From assembly GCA_003508835.1 (NCBI GenBank), contig PUFA01000003.1, forward strand, positions 16,407,501 to 16,471,500: 64,000 bases of DNA, written 5' to 3'. Each line of letters begins with the position of its first letter. Position 1 is the stretch's first letter. This DNA comes from Eonycteris spelaea (lineage: Eukaryota; Chordata; Mammalia; Chiroptera; Pteropodidae). The position numbers and the translations under genes are program-made. Shown here piece after piece: positions 1 to 9,454 of the stretch. The notes below the pieces were generated by a model, which saw only the letters and a list, made by a program, of their open reading frames with translations, did not search any database and was not told the origin of the DNA.

Positions 1-768
1 GTCGCCCCCATTAAATAGGTAAACTGAAGTCGGTGAGGTGGGTCTGTGTGTGGGGCGGGGGAAAGGGGAGGAAGAAAGTATGCAGACGCAGGGATGCAGC
101 AGAAGTGGCTGAGCTCGGCCTTGAACCCCAGGCTGCTGACTCTTTCACCCTCTGCCTTAATCGGTGCCCTTGGCTTTTGTCCTGGGCTACCATCTTGGTC
201 TGAGGTCTTCAGGTAAGTTTGCTCTGGTCTCTATGTCCTCTAGTTAGCTCCTTCTCTGTCTCCTGACCCCAGGTCTTTATGCCAAGGTGGGGAGTGCTCC
301 AGAGGGGCTCTGGGATAGAAGAAGTAGGAGATAAGGGCAGCTCATTGGCTAGCCTCGCTTTGCTGTTGCCATGAAATATCTCTCTCTTTGCTGAGGAAAG
401 GGCACGATGACAAAAGAATTTCTTACCAGAAGGTTTGAGTGGGTGTTAGTGACCTCTTTCAGCAACTCCTTTCTCCTTTTTTTTTTTCTTGCTCACCAAG
501 CACACACAACAGCCCTAGGATGTCTGTGGGGAGGGCCAGCCTCCCTCTGTGTCCTTAGCAGCCTCCAGGGTGTCTTCCTAAGTGTGTCCCAGGGCCCTCT
601 GCTAGAGCACCGCCTCAGAGTTGATCTATCTGAGCAGGTTAAATAAACAGGTCTGTGTTTGGGTTAATTATCACTGGTTCTGTTGCTCTCCATTACTGCT
701 CCATCCGGGACTCTGGCCAAGGAGCAGATGGGAGAGGCTGCATCATCACCCCTGCCTCCTCACTGTGT
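1..768. other. single-copy sequence, no gene recognised
   Basis: This stretch has no recognisable repeat or gene. It holds a perfect consensus splice-donor string (CAG then GTAAGT) on the + strand at 210-218, but no convincing open frame ends there, so I do not call an exon. A short T run lies at about 478-487. Confidence 0.6.
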
Positions 769-989
769 CTGCGTTTCCCTCCTCTCTCGCGCGCGGCGCT
801 CTCTCTCTCTCTCTCCCTCTCTCTCTCTTTCTTTCATTCTCCCCTTCTCGCTCTTCTTTTGCCTGTGTCCCTCTATCCCTTATTATCCTCTCTCCCTCTC
901 CTTCCCCCTCCCCTTGCTTCCCTGCTTTCCATTCCCCTCTTCCCCTCCCCCTCCCTCTCTTTGCTCTTTCTCTCTCTCTTTCTCTTTTT
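769..989 (+). repeat. polypyrimidine (C/T-rich) tract with TC dinucleotide runs
   Basis: About 220 bases are almost entirely C and T on the + strand. TC dinucleotide runs lie near 799-830 and 967-984, with CCCCTC-type blocks between them. Only scattered purines interrupt the tract. Open frames here on either strand are low-complexity Ser/Leu/Pro or Arg/Glu/Gly artefacts of the repeat. Long homopurine-homopyrimidine tracts of this kind can form triplex (H-DNA) structure; that is a property of the class and not shown here. Confidence 0.9.
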
Positions 990-1135
990 GGCTGAGCAAA
1001 TAGGCCAGATGGCAGTGAGGGGAACAGACAACAAGTGAGGCATGGCATATGGGGAGCTTGTTTAATTTCGGCTCCTGTAGGGAAGTAGATTGGAGGAGGT
1101 GAGCTACAAAAGCAGAAAATGGAAAGGGAAAGGGT

Positions 1136-1185
1136 AAAAAAAAAAAAAAAAAGAAAAAGGAAAAAAAGAAAACCACACACACACA
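1136..1185 (+). repeat. A-rich low-complexity tract
   Basis: A run of 17 A (1136-1152) is followed by AAAAAGG and AAAAAAAG blocks and a short CA run to about 1185. No SINE or LINE body lies immediately upstream, so it is not an obvious retroposon tail. Confidence 0.85.
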
Positions 1186-1189
1186 ACAA

Positions 1190-2340
1190 CAATAACTGAC
1201 CCTTCCAAGGGGGAAACTGGATTCAATTTACTGTTGTTGGCCAGTGGAAGCAGTTGAGAGCGAAGTGAATCTAATGCAGAAAATGCTCTTTCCGCATCTC
1301 CAGGTTCAGCTTTCTGCCTCCAGAGCCTGTCTCCTACCAACTGCTTACTGCCCAGGAGCCTATCCCCGAGGGTGGTCCGAGAGGGGCGGTGAGAGTTAGG
1401 CATCACATGGTAAATGGCTGGCTGTTTGTGTATCCATTCCAGGAAGAAGTTTGACCAGTAATTCTGGGAGAGAAAAAATAGAGGCATCTGGCTAAAGTAA
1501 GAGGTCGAGGGAAGACCAGCCCCCAGTTAAGCTGGTTCTTTTTTCCTCCCGTGAGCCTTCTCACTCTGCTTCATACGCCTTTTCGCTTCGATTCAGCGCT
1601 CTCCAACGGGCAGCTGTGCACATAACCACACCTCATCCTGCTGACCCTGTCCACTCTTTGTGCTTGCATGGAAAGGTCCAGGTACCATCACAGAGAACAG
1701 AGCGTAGGGACCTCAGCGAATGGTCCTCCAGCAGAAGCCCTTTGTTTTCAGTCAAAATGTATTTAACCTTCGCGGTGGCAGCCTAGAACATCAAATTAAG
1801 GCAACTTTAGCTGGAGTTTCTGGAGAGGTCCTGGCCACAGCACATATAGTGGCCCATGCCTTCGTCACTCCAATGCACTCATTCCCGTGGATCTGTCCAA
1901 TATATTCTGCTATCCCTAGCTCCTTTCCACTCTGCCGTTGCTGGGGGATCTTTCTCCCCTGGAGCAGGTGGATTCCTGCCATCCAGACAAGACTGTGACC
2001 CACTGTAGTGTCAGGGACTGGTAGAGACCTAGGAGCCTTAACCATGACCCTAGGAAGGGAGAATACAGTTCAGGCTTGTGTGCCTGTGCGGCAGCCTGCC
2101 TCCCTTCCCCGACAGGAGCCTCCCCACCTCCACCAGGCAACCCGTTCTGCAGCTGATAACCGGATTAGGCAGCAGAATGGGGCAGATGAGTTCCCCGAGG
2201 GGCCCTGCCTGGGAACGGGGGCTCCCTGGCCTGGTGGGGGGGCTGCCACAGCCAACACCCTAAGCCACTGCCTCTGGCAGGGCATTTTCATGTGTGTGCA
2301 CCCTACTGTCCACATGGGAGCCAGTGGGAAATGCCAGCGG
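1190..2340. other. single-copy sequence, no gene recognised
   Basis: No repeat family or gene is recognised. GC content rises from about 2060 into the CpG-dense patch that follows. Overlapping open frames on both strands (up to 164 codons on +, part of the 269-codon frame on -) lack any recognisable domain and are best explained by high GC. Confidence 0.5.
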
Positions 2341-2349
2341 CTGAGGTTC

Positions 2350-2560
2350 ACACAGGCCATCGCTGCACAAAGCCCCGAGGCCAAGTGGCATCGTGGCCTG
2401 GCTGGCCAGCGTTGTGCACTCGGCCCTCGCAACAGCACTGGCACCACGACCTCGAAGCTGGGCCAGACGCCGCCTTGGCCCAAGGGTGGCCGGGCTGTGT
2501 GAGCCGAGCACAAGCACCGCGCACGGGGCATGGAGTGGCCGCCTGCCTCGCCCAAGCCTC
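2350..2560. promoter_or_regulatory. small CpG-dense patch (CpG-island-like)
   Basis: By eye there are about 17 CpG dinucleotides in roughly 200 GC-rich bases, far above the sparse CpG content of the rest of the window. CpG retention implies the DNA is kept unmethylated in the germline or is under constraint, as at promoters and some developmental enhancers. No TATA box or clear initiator decides a transcription start, and no gene is recognised downstream. It could also be a chance GC-rich patch. The CpG count was made by eye. Confidence 0.5.
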
Positions 2561-2571
2561 CTCTTAAACAG

Positions 2572-2600
2572 AAAAAAAAAAAAAGAAATGTTTTTTTTTC
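2572..2600 (+). repeat. A run followed by T run
   Basis: An AAAAAAAAAAAAAAG-type run is followed closely by a T run. The pair sits inside the long minus-strand frame, where it reads as Lys-Lys then a Phe stretch, which argues that frame is not a real gene. Confidence 0.8.
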
Positions 2601-2930
2601 ATGCTGGCTGTTAGTGGCAGGCCGGCGGTTTGATCTCCCCTGAATGCTGTCCCCTCGTTTGAGCCTTGGATTTTGAGAAGATTCGGGGCATTGTCCAGGG
2701 TGGCGGGATGTCGGATTGATTTCGGGGGCCTTTGTGTGGACGTGGGGCTCCTGAATGAAGCTGTTATGCACGTCTGGGGCTGGCGGGCAGGCTGTCCGGC
2801 TGCAAGCTGGGCCTCCCTTTGTTGTGGGGGCCTCATTGAGTCCGCGGAAGAGGCTCATTTCAGGGTGATTTACTGCCACCCAAACACCAGCTGTCTGTTG
2901 TGCTGCTGCCCGGCCTCCTCTTGGGGGGTG
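2600..2930. promoter_or_regulatory. candidate conserved non-coding element
   Basis: This is a repeat-free, GC-rich, CpG-bearing block directly after the CpG-dense patch. A SOX-type site (CCTTTGTTG, 2816-2824) and CAGCTG-type E-box sequence are present. The lack of repeats and the retained CpGs resemble deeply conserved enhancers, but conservation itself cannot be seen from one sequence, so the call is inference. Confidence 0.35.
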
Positions 2931-2980
2931 GGATTTCTTCTCCTTCCGAAGCTCTCAGCCCCCACCCCTTTCTTTAAACA

Positions 2981-3110
2981 CTTATGATATATTCATATTT
3001 ATGTATATGTATGTATATATTCACATCATATATTTGTATATGTATATAAGTACATATATGTGTGTGTATATACTTAGACACACACACAGACATACACACA
3101 CATATTTTTT
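2981..3110. repeat. TA/TG/CA-rich alternating low-complexity region
   Basis: About 130 bases of imperfect alternating purine-pyrimidine sequence: TATA, TATG and TGTG blocks, then an ACACAC block, ending in a T run. It is a decayed compound microsatellite. Confidence 0.85.
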
Positions 3111-3171
3111 GGTTTGTTTTTAATAAAGGGCCCCGAGCTGAGGCAGGAGCAGGTGGAAAAGCTGTTGGGTT

Positions 3172-3286
3172 GGGAGCTGTGTGACCAGCGTTCCAGCCCC
3201 AGTTCCTGTCCCTCATTAGTTGTGTGACCTTGGGCAAGTCACTCGATCTCCCAAAGCCTCAGTTTCTTCATCATGGCGTGCACGAT
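3172..3286 (+). mobile_element. MIR SINE fragment
   Basis: The stretch matches the MIR core: TTAGTTGTGTGACCTTGGGC, then AAGTCAC, then CCTCAGTTTCTTCATC. MIR is an ancient tRNA-derived SINE mobilised by L2 in early mammals. The 3' part is replaced by the CA array that begins at 3287. Only the central part survives. Confidence 0.85.
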
Positions 3287-3314
3287 CACACACACACACA
3301 CACACACACACACA
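3287..3314 (+). repeat. (CA)14 microsatellite
   Basis: A pure CA dinucleotide array lies directly at the 3' edge of a MIR fragment. The preceding CACGATCACA may be its seed. Confidence 0.95.
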
Positions 3315-3649
3315 AATGACAGCATTTGTTTTGACAAGAAGATCTCACTAATATATTTCTTGAAGTATTAATGTATTTTAAAACTGTGAGACAAAAGAAA
3401 AGAGGGTGTTGTATTACTCTAACATTTTTGAAAAGCATTATTCAGTGAAAAATAAAGCCACAAGGCAATGGGAGTAGGGGATTGTGTTAAAAAGGAGGCC
3501 TCTTGACCTTGCTAGGCTACATCCCAGGGGTAAGCGAGCAGCATCCAGACTTGGGTCTGCTCTCACATCCCAGAAGCAAGAGCCAGTCAGTAAACTGGGG
3601 CCATGTTCTGTTTGGAAGTGCTAAGTGAACATCAAAGGAGGGGGTTCAT

Positions 3650-3770
3650 GGGGAAGCCTTGGATGGGGGATGGAGGTCAGGGAAGGCTCTTGGAGGAGGT
3701 GATGCAGGATTATTTTGAAGTTCAGTGGAACTTTTGATGAGAAGGGGCTGAGAAAGTTATTCCATGGAGA
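3650..3770 (-). mobile_element. L2 LINE 3' fragment (antisense)
   Basis: The phrase GTCAGGGAAGGCTCTTGGAG then GAGGTGATG matches the reverse complement of the conserved region some 300-400 bases from the L2 3' end. It is strongly diverged and its ends are not sharp. Confidence 0.5.
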
Positions 3771-4065
3771 CTGAGAAGTCATCCTTCTCCGGCAGCCATT
3801 CCTCATCTCTAAGGCTCCCTTGTACTATCAGGCCAAGAGTAGGTTTAAATGGGTATGGGGGCCATGGTCAGTTGTGGAAGGTAGAGGGGTGGATAGGTCG
3901 TCAGTCAACCAGAAGACCATTTAGAAGGTGACTCAAATAGATGAAGCAAGAATAGCAATTAAGCAGTGACCAAGGTAAGAGGGGAAGACATTTATGAAGT
4001 TCACCTGAACTTAAGACTTGTTTCGATGTAGAAGGTTGGAGAGAAAGGCATAGGTCTGCCATGAT

Positions 4066-4180
4066 AGTCATGTTTCTGTAAAATAAGATAAATAACAGTA
4101 CAAAAATTCATAGCATTGCTAGCCTGACACGTCATGAACACTCAATAAATGTCATCCTTAATAATGACTATTGTTAACTG
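4066..4180 (+). mobile_element. MIR SINE 3' fragment
   Basis: TTTCTGTAAAATAAGATAA followed by ATAACAGTAC and, further on, CACTCAATAAATGTC matches the 3' half of MIR in order. The L2-like MIR tail (CAATAAATG) is clear. Confidence 0.7.
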
Positions 4181-4375
4181 ATTTTTTTGCTAACCAAGTG
4201 GTTGCCTTCAGGCCATGTCCCAAATTGGGAAATACGGGAAAAGGAAACGGTGTTTTGGGGAGGTGAAATGGTATGGTAGGAAGAGTGGGATGATATATTG
4301 GGGCATAGGTAAGTCTTCGCAAGTGTCATCTAATGAAATATCTTTGGGGCAGCGTCTGAGTTAGTCCAAGAGGAC

Positions 4376-4458
4376 CAGGTCCCTGGAGATGATGCCTAGT
4401 TCAGTGCTTACAGCATGCCAAACACGTAATAGATGTTCGATGAATTTATGGATTAATG
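4376..4458 (+). mobile_element. L2 or MIR 3' end fragment
   Basis: CCTAGTTCAGTGCTTACAGC and then ACACGTAATAGATGTTCGAT match the shared L2/MIR 3' tail (CCTAG-CAGTGCCTGGCACATAGTAGG type). It is too short to separate the two families. Confidence 0.45.
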
Positions 4459-4489
4459 TATATTCTGAGTGTTAACAATCAATCAGGAT

Positions 4490-4690
4490 CCATCAACCAA
4501 AAAATAATTTTTATTCCACAGATATTAAAGAGTACCAGTTAGTGACATGTACAGGGGACACAGTGAAGAAAAGCAGATGGGGTATGTGCCAATAAGGAGA
4601 TTGTTGTGCTCTGGTGTGTCTATAAGGATGACAGAAAAGCTACATGATCAAGGGGTGGAAGAGGATTTTAAATGTTTTTCCTGAGTGTCA
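4490..4690 (-). mobile_element. possible L2 3' end (antisense), very diverged
   Basis: TTTTTATTCCACAGATATT followed by GGACACAGTGAAGAAAAGC resembles the reverse complement of an L2 tail (ATTTATTGAGCACC then GGATACAGCAGTGAA). Identity is low and this call could be wrong. Confidence 0.3.
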
Positions 4691-4699
4691 AAGCATCGC

Positions 4700-5200
4700 C
4701 TAGGGGTCGGGGTTGGGGACAGGTTCAGCATGCCATGGATGCAGAAAGTATCTACATTGTGCTGAAATATCCTCATGTTTTTATGTAGCCTGGTGGTCAG
4801 AGACAGACCTTGGTATAGTGGCTAGTCACAAGCCAAGCCCAGCCTTAGCTGCTGTTGAAAGTTGTATTCCTAGTACTTAGGGAAGCAGCAGGTGGGCGGG
4901 GCTTCCCAGTTCCACATGACTCCATCGGTGGCCACATCGACTCTGACTGCCTCTAAGTACAGGGGATGGCCTGGATGCCAAGGACCTGCCCCCATCATGA
5001 AGGGGTACCTTCATGAGCCATGGTGGATTTTTGCTGTCAGTTTCCACTTTGTTGACAATCTCATGAGAGTTTTAAAGTTTAAATTTAGAACAACTATAGG
5101 CTCATACTTCTGGGGCCTGCTCCAGGAGGTATTACAACAAATACTAGAGCCTCTTGGTATTCCAGGAAAAACCGAAAAGAGCCTTAGAAATCCTTGGAAG
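4700..5200. other. single-copy sequence, no gene recognised
   Basis: I see no repeat family or gene here. Open frames on both strands (up to 119 codons on +) end in the CAAA repeat that follows and show no domain. Confidence 0.5.
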
Positions 5201-5202
5201 GT

Positions 5203-5236
5203 AAAACAAACAAACAAAAAACAAACAAACAAAAAA
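5203..5236 (+). repeat. (CAAA)n short tandem repeat
   Basis: About eight CAAA-type units with two longer A interruptions. It lies just before an antisense MIR. Confidence 0.9.
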
Positions 5237-5239
5237 CCC

Positions 5240-5345
5240 TCCTTTTGCTGACAAGGAAATAACTCTAGAAAGGCAAGGGGCTGGCAAGTTACACAGCTAG
5301 AGAATGTCTGGGAGAAAATTCAGCCCAGACAGCCTGGCCTTCCAG
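5240..5345 (-). mobile_element. MIR SINE fragment (antisense)
   Basis: GACAAGGAAATAACTCTAGA, then GGCAAGTTACACAGCTAG, then CAGCCTGGCCTTCCAG match the reverse complement of the MIR core in order (dinucleotide changes throughout). Confidence 0.8.
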
Positions 5346-5439
5346 TCCGGAGCTTGCTCAACTTTTTATGTACTGTTTGGTATTGCTATTCATGTGCAAG
5401 CTTAAGTGAGTTAATGCCCCTCCCTGTTTCTTACTTTTC

Positions 5440-5590
5440 CCATGAGAAAATGAAGGTATCGGACTATGTCAGCATTTTACAATATATGGTCCTTGGAACA
5501 CACTTATTCAGAAGATTAAGAGATGGTAAAGGCCAAAAGGGATTCTGTGAGCAAAAAAGATTGGGAAACACCTGATTAAGCAAAGCTAAA
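5440..5590 (+). mobile_element. probable hAT-type DNA transposon relic (MER family not assigned)
   Basis: The stretch contains GGTCCTTGGAACACACTTAT, GGCCAAAAGGGATTCTGTG and GATTGGGAAACACCTGATTA, spaced as in a common non-autonomous DNA transposon in which 'ttccttggaacac' and 'tgggaaacactg' mark the two ends. No terminal inverted repeat or target duplication can be set with confidence. Confidence 0.45.
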
Positions 5591-5599
5591 CAGATGTCG

Positions 5600-5890
5600 T
5601 TGCAGTAGGATGTCTCAAAGCCTTTAATATGTTAACGAGCATCATGGATCACCAAGTGTGGTCCAGTTTATGGTGTTTCACAAATTCCTTCCTTCATAAG
5701 CTGATGCCTACTATAGCAGCTATTTCTGGACCACTCCCAACTCTGACTCGAGTGTAGAGACATCCTCCCTGGCAGAGAGGCTTAGATCAGTGGGTCAGTG
5801 GGCCTTTGTAAAGATGTTGTACTGCTTCTTCTGCCTCCAGAGGCTGGATGGGATTGGGAAACAAAAAGAAAAGGAAGGTCAGTGAAACAC
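5600..5890. other. single-copy sequence
   Basis: No repeat or gene is recognised in this stretch. Confidence 0.5.
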
Positions 5891-5897
5891 CAATTCC

Positions 5898-5917
5898 TTT
5901 TTTTTTTTTTTTTTTTT
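5898..5917 (+). repeat. poly-T run (20 T)
   Basis: A pure T run with no recognisable SINE body after it; the following bases are a purine-rich GAGAGAGG/GAAGGAAGG stretch. Confidence 0.9.
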
Positions 5918-5919
5918 GC

Positions 5920-6930
5920 ACCAAGAGAGAGGGAGAGAAGAAGGAAGGGAGGACCATTCTGCTAACATGAAGAGGGGACATGAGTATCTTCCTCTGAGTG
6001 AGGATAAAAGATGATCTCCTTGTTTCCTCACTAATTAGAAATATAGGCCTAAGAAAGCAAAGGGAAAGAGGGGAGCAAACAAGAACACTTGTTTACTTTT
6101 CCAGAGGAGGAAGGGGAGAGAAAGCAAGGGGATATCAGAACATTATCATTTCGTCAGCTTTGGCCTCATTGCTTTTATTGAGCAAAGAGCAGGATGGTTC
6201 CTGATTTTGGTTAAGCCTCAAGTACCTCAGGAATCTGTGATTTTGCAAAAGTTGATTGATAAGCATAAGTTCAATCCAAGACTGTTCAAGATGCCCCTCA
6301 GAAGAAAAATGGTCTTTGTGTGGGCATCGTATGCATGTTTATGCATGCACCTGGAAAGAGCAATGCAGGTAAAGGGAATTGTAACCAGAGCTCATTTAGC
6401 TTCCACCTAATTGGATTGGTATTCCTGGACCTCGGATCCAGACATACAGATCAGCCTCTGATTAAGCTTCAGTTGGCAACTTAGATGGTGTCTGTTATTT
6501 ATTGAGCAACGCCGGATGGATCATGTAACAAGACATATTTGCACTCGCTGTCTGGGCATGTGGGAAACACACAGGAAGACACAGACTGATAAAGGAAGGT
6601 TGTGAGCAAGTGTCTCCTCATGGCTGCCGTGGAACCCTCACCAGCTCTCCTCACCATTCGTATTCCCTCATTCTTGCCTTGACTACTGAGGCTTTCTGTA
6701 TGTCAGCAGAATATTTCCTGGGGTAGTTACAGAGCGAAAGGAGGTAAGTTTCAGGGGATTTGTCCTGGTAATGCACTGTGTATATACAGAGCAGAAGCCT
6801 TAGGATCCAAGACTTCCTTACTCCCCAAGCCTTCCTTACTCCTTTCCATCACTGGAAGCAACACTCCCCCAGAGCAGGTGCTTAATGATACTCACAACCT
6901 CCTCTGCAGCATTTTTGAGATGTCATCATT
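5920..6930. other. single-copy sequence, no gene recognised
   Basis: A GA-rich patch at about 5925-5955 is followed by ordinary unique sequence. Open frames (67-68 codons) show no recognisable protein. Confidence 0.5.
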
Positions 6931-6934
6931 TAGT

Positions 6935-7095
6935 TCTGTTCTAGTCATTACTGCTCTCTGAGCAGGTATGTGTAATTGGACCCACTTTACAAAAGAGAAA
7001 GTGAGGCACATTGAGGCACAGAGAAACAAGTGTTACTCTGGTATTCAGAGAGACAGATCACGGTAGAAACAAGTCTGTGCTTCCAATTCTAAAAT
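6935..7095 (-). mobile_element. MIR SINE (antisense)
   Basis: CCCACTTTACAAAAGAGAAA then GTGAGGCACA-TTGAGGCACAGAGA matches the reverse complement of the MIR core, with a local duplication of 'gaggcaca' (7002 and 7012). The tRNA-related half beyond CTGTGCTTCCAATTC is degraded. Confidence 0.75.
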
Positions 7096-7099
7096 TCTC

Positions 7100-7900
7100 T
7101 GATGTTGGAAAGAAATGACCAAGGATTAAGCTTCCTCCCCATCCAACATACCCTACTAGCTGGCTGCTCTCCGCTAATTGCACTCTTTTTTTGGGAGAGA
7201 AGAAACAGCTGGAGATCTCAGACTTCAGGATGCCAAGCTTCTTCCTGGATTCCAGGGAAACAGTTTATTCTTTTATCAAGAAAGTATAGAGGATTTATGC
7301 TGACCACAGGATCTTTGCTTGGCAAGTAGAGCAAAACCAATCTATATTGTGTGAGTCCTTTCCTAAAAGAGCCTGCAGTTTAAGAAAAAATCGCATACAT
7401 ATGAAAAGTGAAATACCCTGTATCATCAAATCCAAGATGCCACAGACTGTGAGACAATTTTAGAGATGTTAGAAATGAAAAATTGTTGCATTCTTGAATC
7501 ATTGAGATATGGTAGTAATAGAAAAGGCAAATACAAATAAAAGTTGATTATCCAGAGTTGTCATAAGCCATTTGTATGTGTTCATTCACATTTGTTTCTA
7601 CTGATGGGCCAATGCATGATGAAGTAGTCAGGGAATATTACAGACAGTCATGGTTTTGAGCACACAGTGAGGAAGGATGCCCGTGGTGGGAGTAGGTGTT
7701 GTGGTAAGGAAGGGATTCCTGCATGATTTGAGACCTGGGTGAAAAATTGAAGAATGTAGAAGATTTCAAATGAGTAGAGAGGAGGAAAGTTTGGTGGGGA
7801 ATGTTCAACTTTGGGTTAAACTGCCGTAGAGGATCATGGAGATACTAATTTATTCATAGGTGAATTAAAATACTCTGGTGTCTTAATCAGTATTTAATAG
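7100..7900. other. single-copy sequence, no gene recognised
   Basis: No repeat family or gene is recognised. A 75-codon open frame at the start of the stretch has no identifiable domain. Confidence 0.5.
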
Positions 7901-7902
7901 CT

Positions 7903-8269
7903 TGTCTTAATAGCTTGGGCTGCTATAACAAAATACCATAGATCAGGTGGCTTAAAACAACAGACATTTATATCCTACAGGTCTGGAGGCTAGGAAGTCC
8001 AAGATCAAGGTGTCAGTAGAACTGGCTCCTGGTGAGGGCTCTCTTCCTGACTTGCATGTGGTCACACTGTGTTTTCACAAGGCAGAGGGAGGAAGTTCTC
8101 ATGTCTCTTCCTCTTCTTCCAAGGGCACTAACCCTATCATGAGGACCCTACCTTCATGGCTCCACTAAACAAATACTTCTCAAAGGCACAGTGTCCAAAT
8201 ACTATGACATTGGGAAATAGGGCTTCAACGTATGAATTTTGGGAGGACACAGACTTTCAGCTCATAACA
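7903..8269 (-). mobile_element. MLT1-type MaLR solo LTR (antisense)
   Basis: The 367-bp stretch reads as the reverse complement of a MaLR LTR. It opens with GGGCTGCTATAACAAAATAC, continues GGTGGCTTAAAACAACAGAC and GGAGGCTAGGAAGTCCAAGA, and closes TATGAATTTTGGGAGGACAC ... CTCATAACA. MaLRs are non-autonomous LTR elements related to ERVL, active in early eutherians. Both ends are present and no internal region is attached, so it is a solo LTR. The middle carries small deletions. An open frame at 8156-8365 is only LTR sequence read through. Confidence 0.9.
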
Positions 8270-8464
8270 TTTGGGAACCTATTTAAATCAGGTTTGGGTC
8301 TGGAACTTAAAACAGTGGACAGGCTTGGAAAACTTATGAGGTTTCGAGTAAGGTGGTTGATTTGAGGGGTTACGGCATCTGAGTTTTCCTTTAATCACAC
8401 CAAATGCCGCTGAAATTCTTCTGGCTTCACACGCAGTTTCATTCAACTTTCATAGGATTCTGCT

Positions 8465-8830
8465 CTGTGGAGGTTACAAAGGAAGGGAACACATGTCCTC
8501 TGCTCTCAGGAGGCGTAGTTAGAGCTTACGAAATTTAAGTTATAAAAGATTTTAAGAATAACACGGGGTAAGAAGGAAGGTATGTGTTGGGAGGGGTGGA
8601 TACTGACAGTCTCTTATAAATGTGAGAAGATAGAAGGTAAGAGTGGGTTAGTCAAGTAGGACAAGGCTTCTTGGGACAGGTGGGTTTGTAATAAACCTTG
8701 AGGATGGCAAGGCTTATGGAGTGGGGCTGATAGAGTGAGAAAGGACCTGAGCAAAATATATGTGCACATGGAAGAGCTGGGTATTTGAGGGTCATTGAGA
8801 GGTAGAGCCAGATGAGCGTCATTCCTCCCA
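8465..8830 (-). mobile_element. probable L2 LINE fragment (antisense)
   Basis: Phrases such as GGACAAGGCTTCTTGGGACA, CCTTGAGGATGGCAAGG and GAGTGAGAAAGGACCTGAGC follow the order of the antisense L2 3' region (AAGGCTTCCTGG, CTTGAAGGATGG). Divergence is high and the boundaries are approximate. Confidence 0.45.
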
Positions 8831-8839
8831 TTGACCTAT

Positions 8840-9165
8840 CTCATGTGAGACCTGACAAGACAGTGTGTTGTTGTTGTTCGCTGTGTGTTTGTCCAGGGTG
8901 TGCTCAGTGTGAAGACTAGAAGTGGGAGAAGGAGGACGAAGGAGGATAAGGGAAAGTGCCTTCCACATCAGCCTACCACTGTTCTCCACATCTATGGGGA
9001 AAGAAGATAGAGCGAAATCTACAAACTTACACTATCAAATTGGAAAACCTTTGCTGCTTACTTAGGGCAGGAGTTTGAAAGAGTTCGAAACAAGAAAGCA
9101 GAACACCGAAGGAGGGAAAACAAATGAGGGAGGCTATTGGAGTGGAAAGGGCAATGCATTCGCAT
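8840..9165. other. single-copy sequence, purine-rich in part
   Basis: No gene or repeat family is recognised. A TTG triplet run lies at about 8871-8879 and a GAAGGAGGA stretch at about 8925-8960. Confidence 0.5.
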
Positions 9166-9169
9166 TTGG

Positions 9170-9450
9170 ATTAGTGCCCGTTCTTTCTGTGTTCTTCCTC
9201 TTTCTCTACCACTGTTTGGCAGTACTCTTACAGGATTTGTAGCCTCTGTTTTATTACTGTGAATAGTTATGTGCAGGTTTGCTTTGCGATGTATCTCTTA
9301 CTTATTTTATTTATTGTTATTTGATTCATTTCTTCTCCCTGCAATTACAGTGCCGGGTTCTTGACAGCAGGGACTGTTTCTTTGTATCTCTCAAGGTATT
9401 GGGACATGTTTTCTTTTTCTTAGTAAATACCTAATAACGTTGACTTCAAT
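9170..9450 (+). mobile_element. probable L2 LINE 3' end
   Basis: TATTTATTGTTATTTGATTC, a CTCCCTGCAATTA step, and GACAGCAGGGACTGTTTCTT match the L2 tail motif (GAGGGCAGGGACTGTGTCTT). The end is an AATA-rich stretch near 9420-9450 rather than the usual tail. Confidence 0.5.
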
Positions 9451-9454
9451 ACTT

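Noticed and set aside
746..1192. 148-codon minus-strand frame rich in Arg/Glu/Gly
   Set aside because: It is a translation of the polypyrimidine tract and the A-rich tract beside it.
2070..2879. Longest open frame in the window (269 codons, minus strand)
   Set aside because: It lies in GC-rich DNA where stop codons are rare, reads through an A/T homopolymer pair as Lys-Lys-Phe-Phe runs, overlaps equally open plus-strand frames, and shows no domain.
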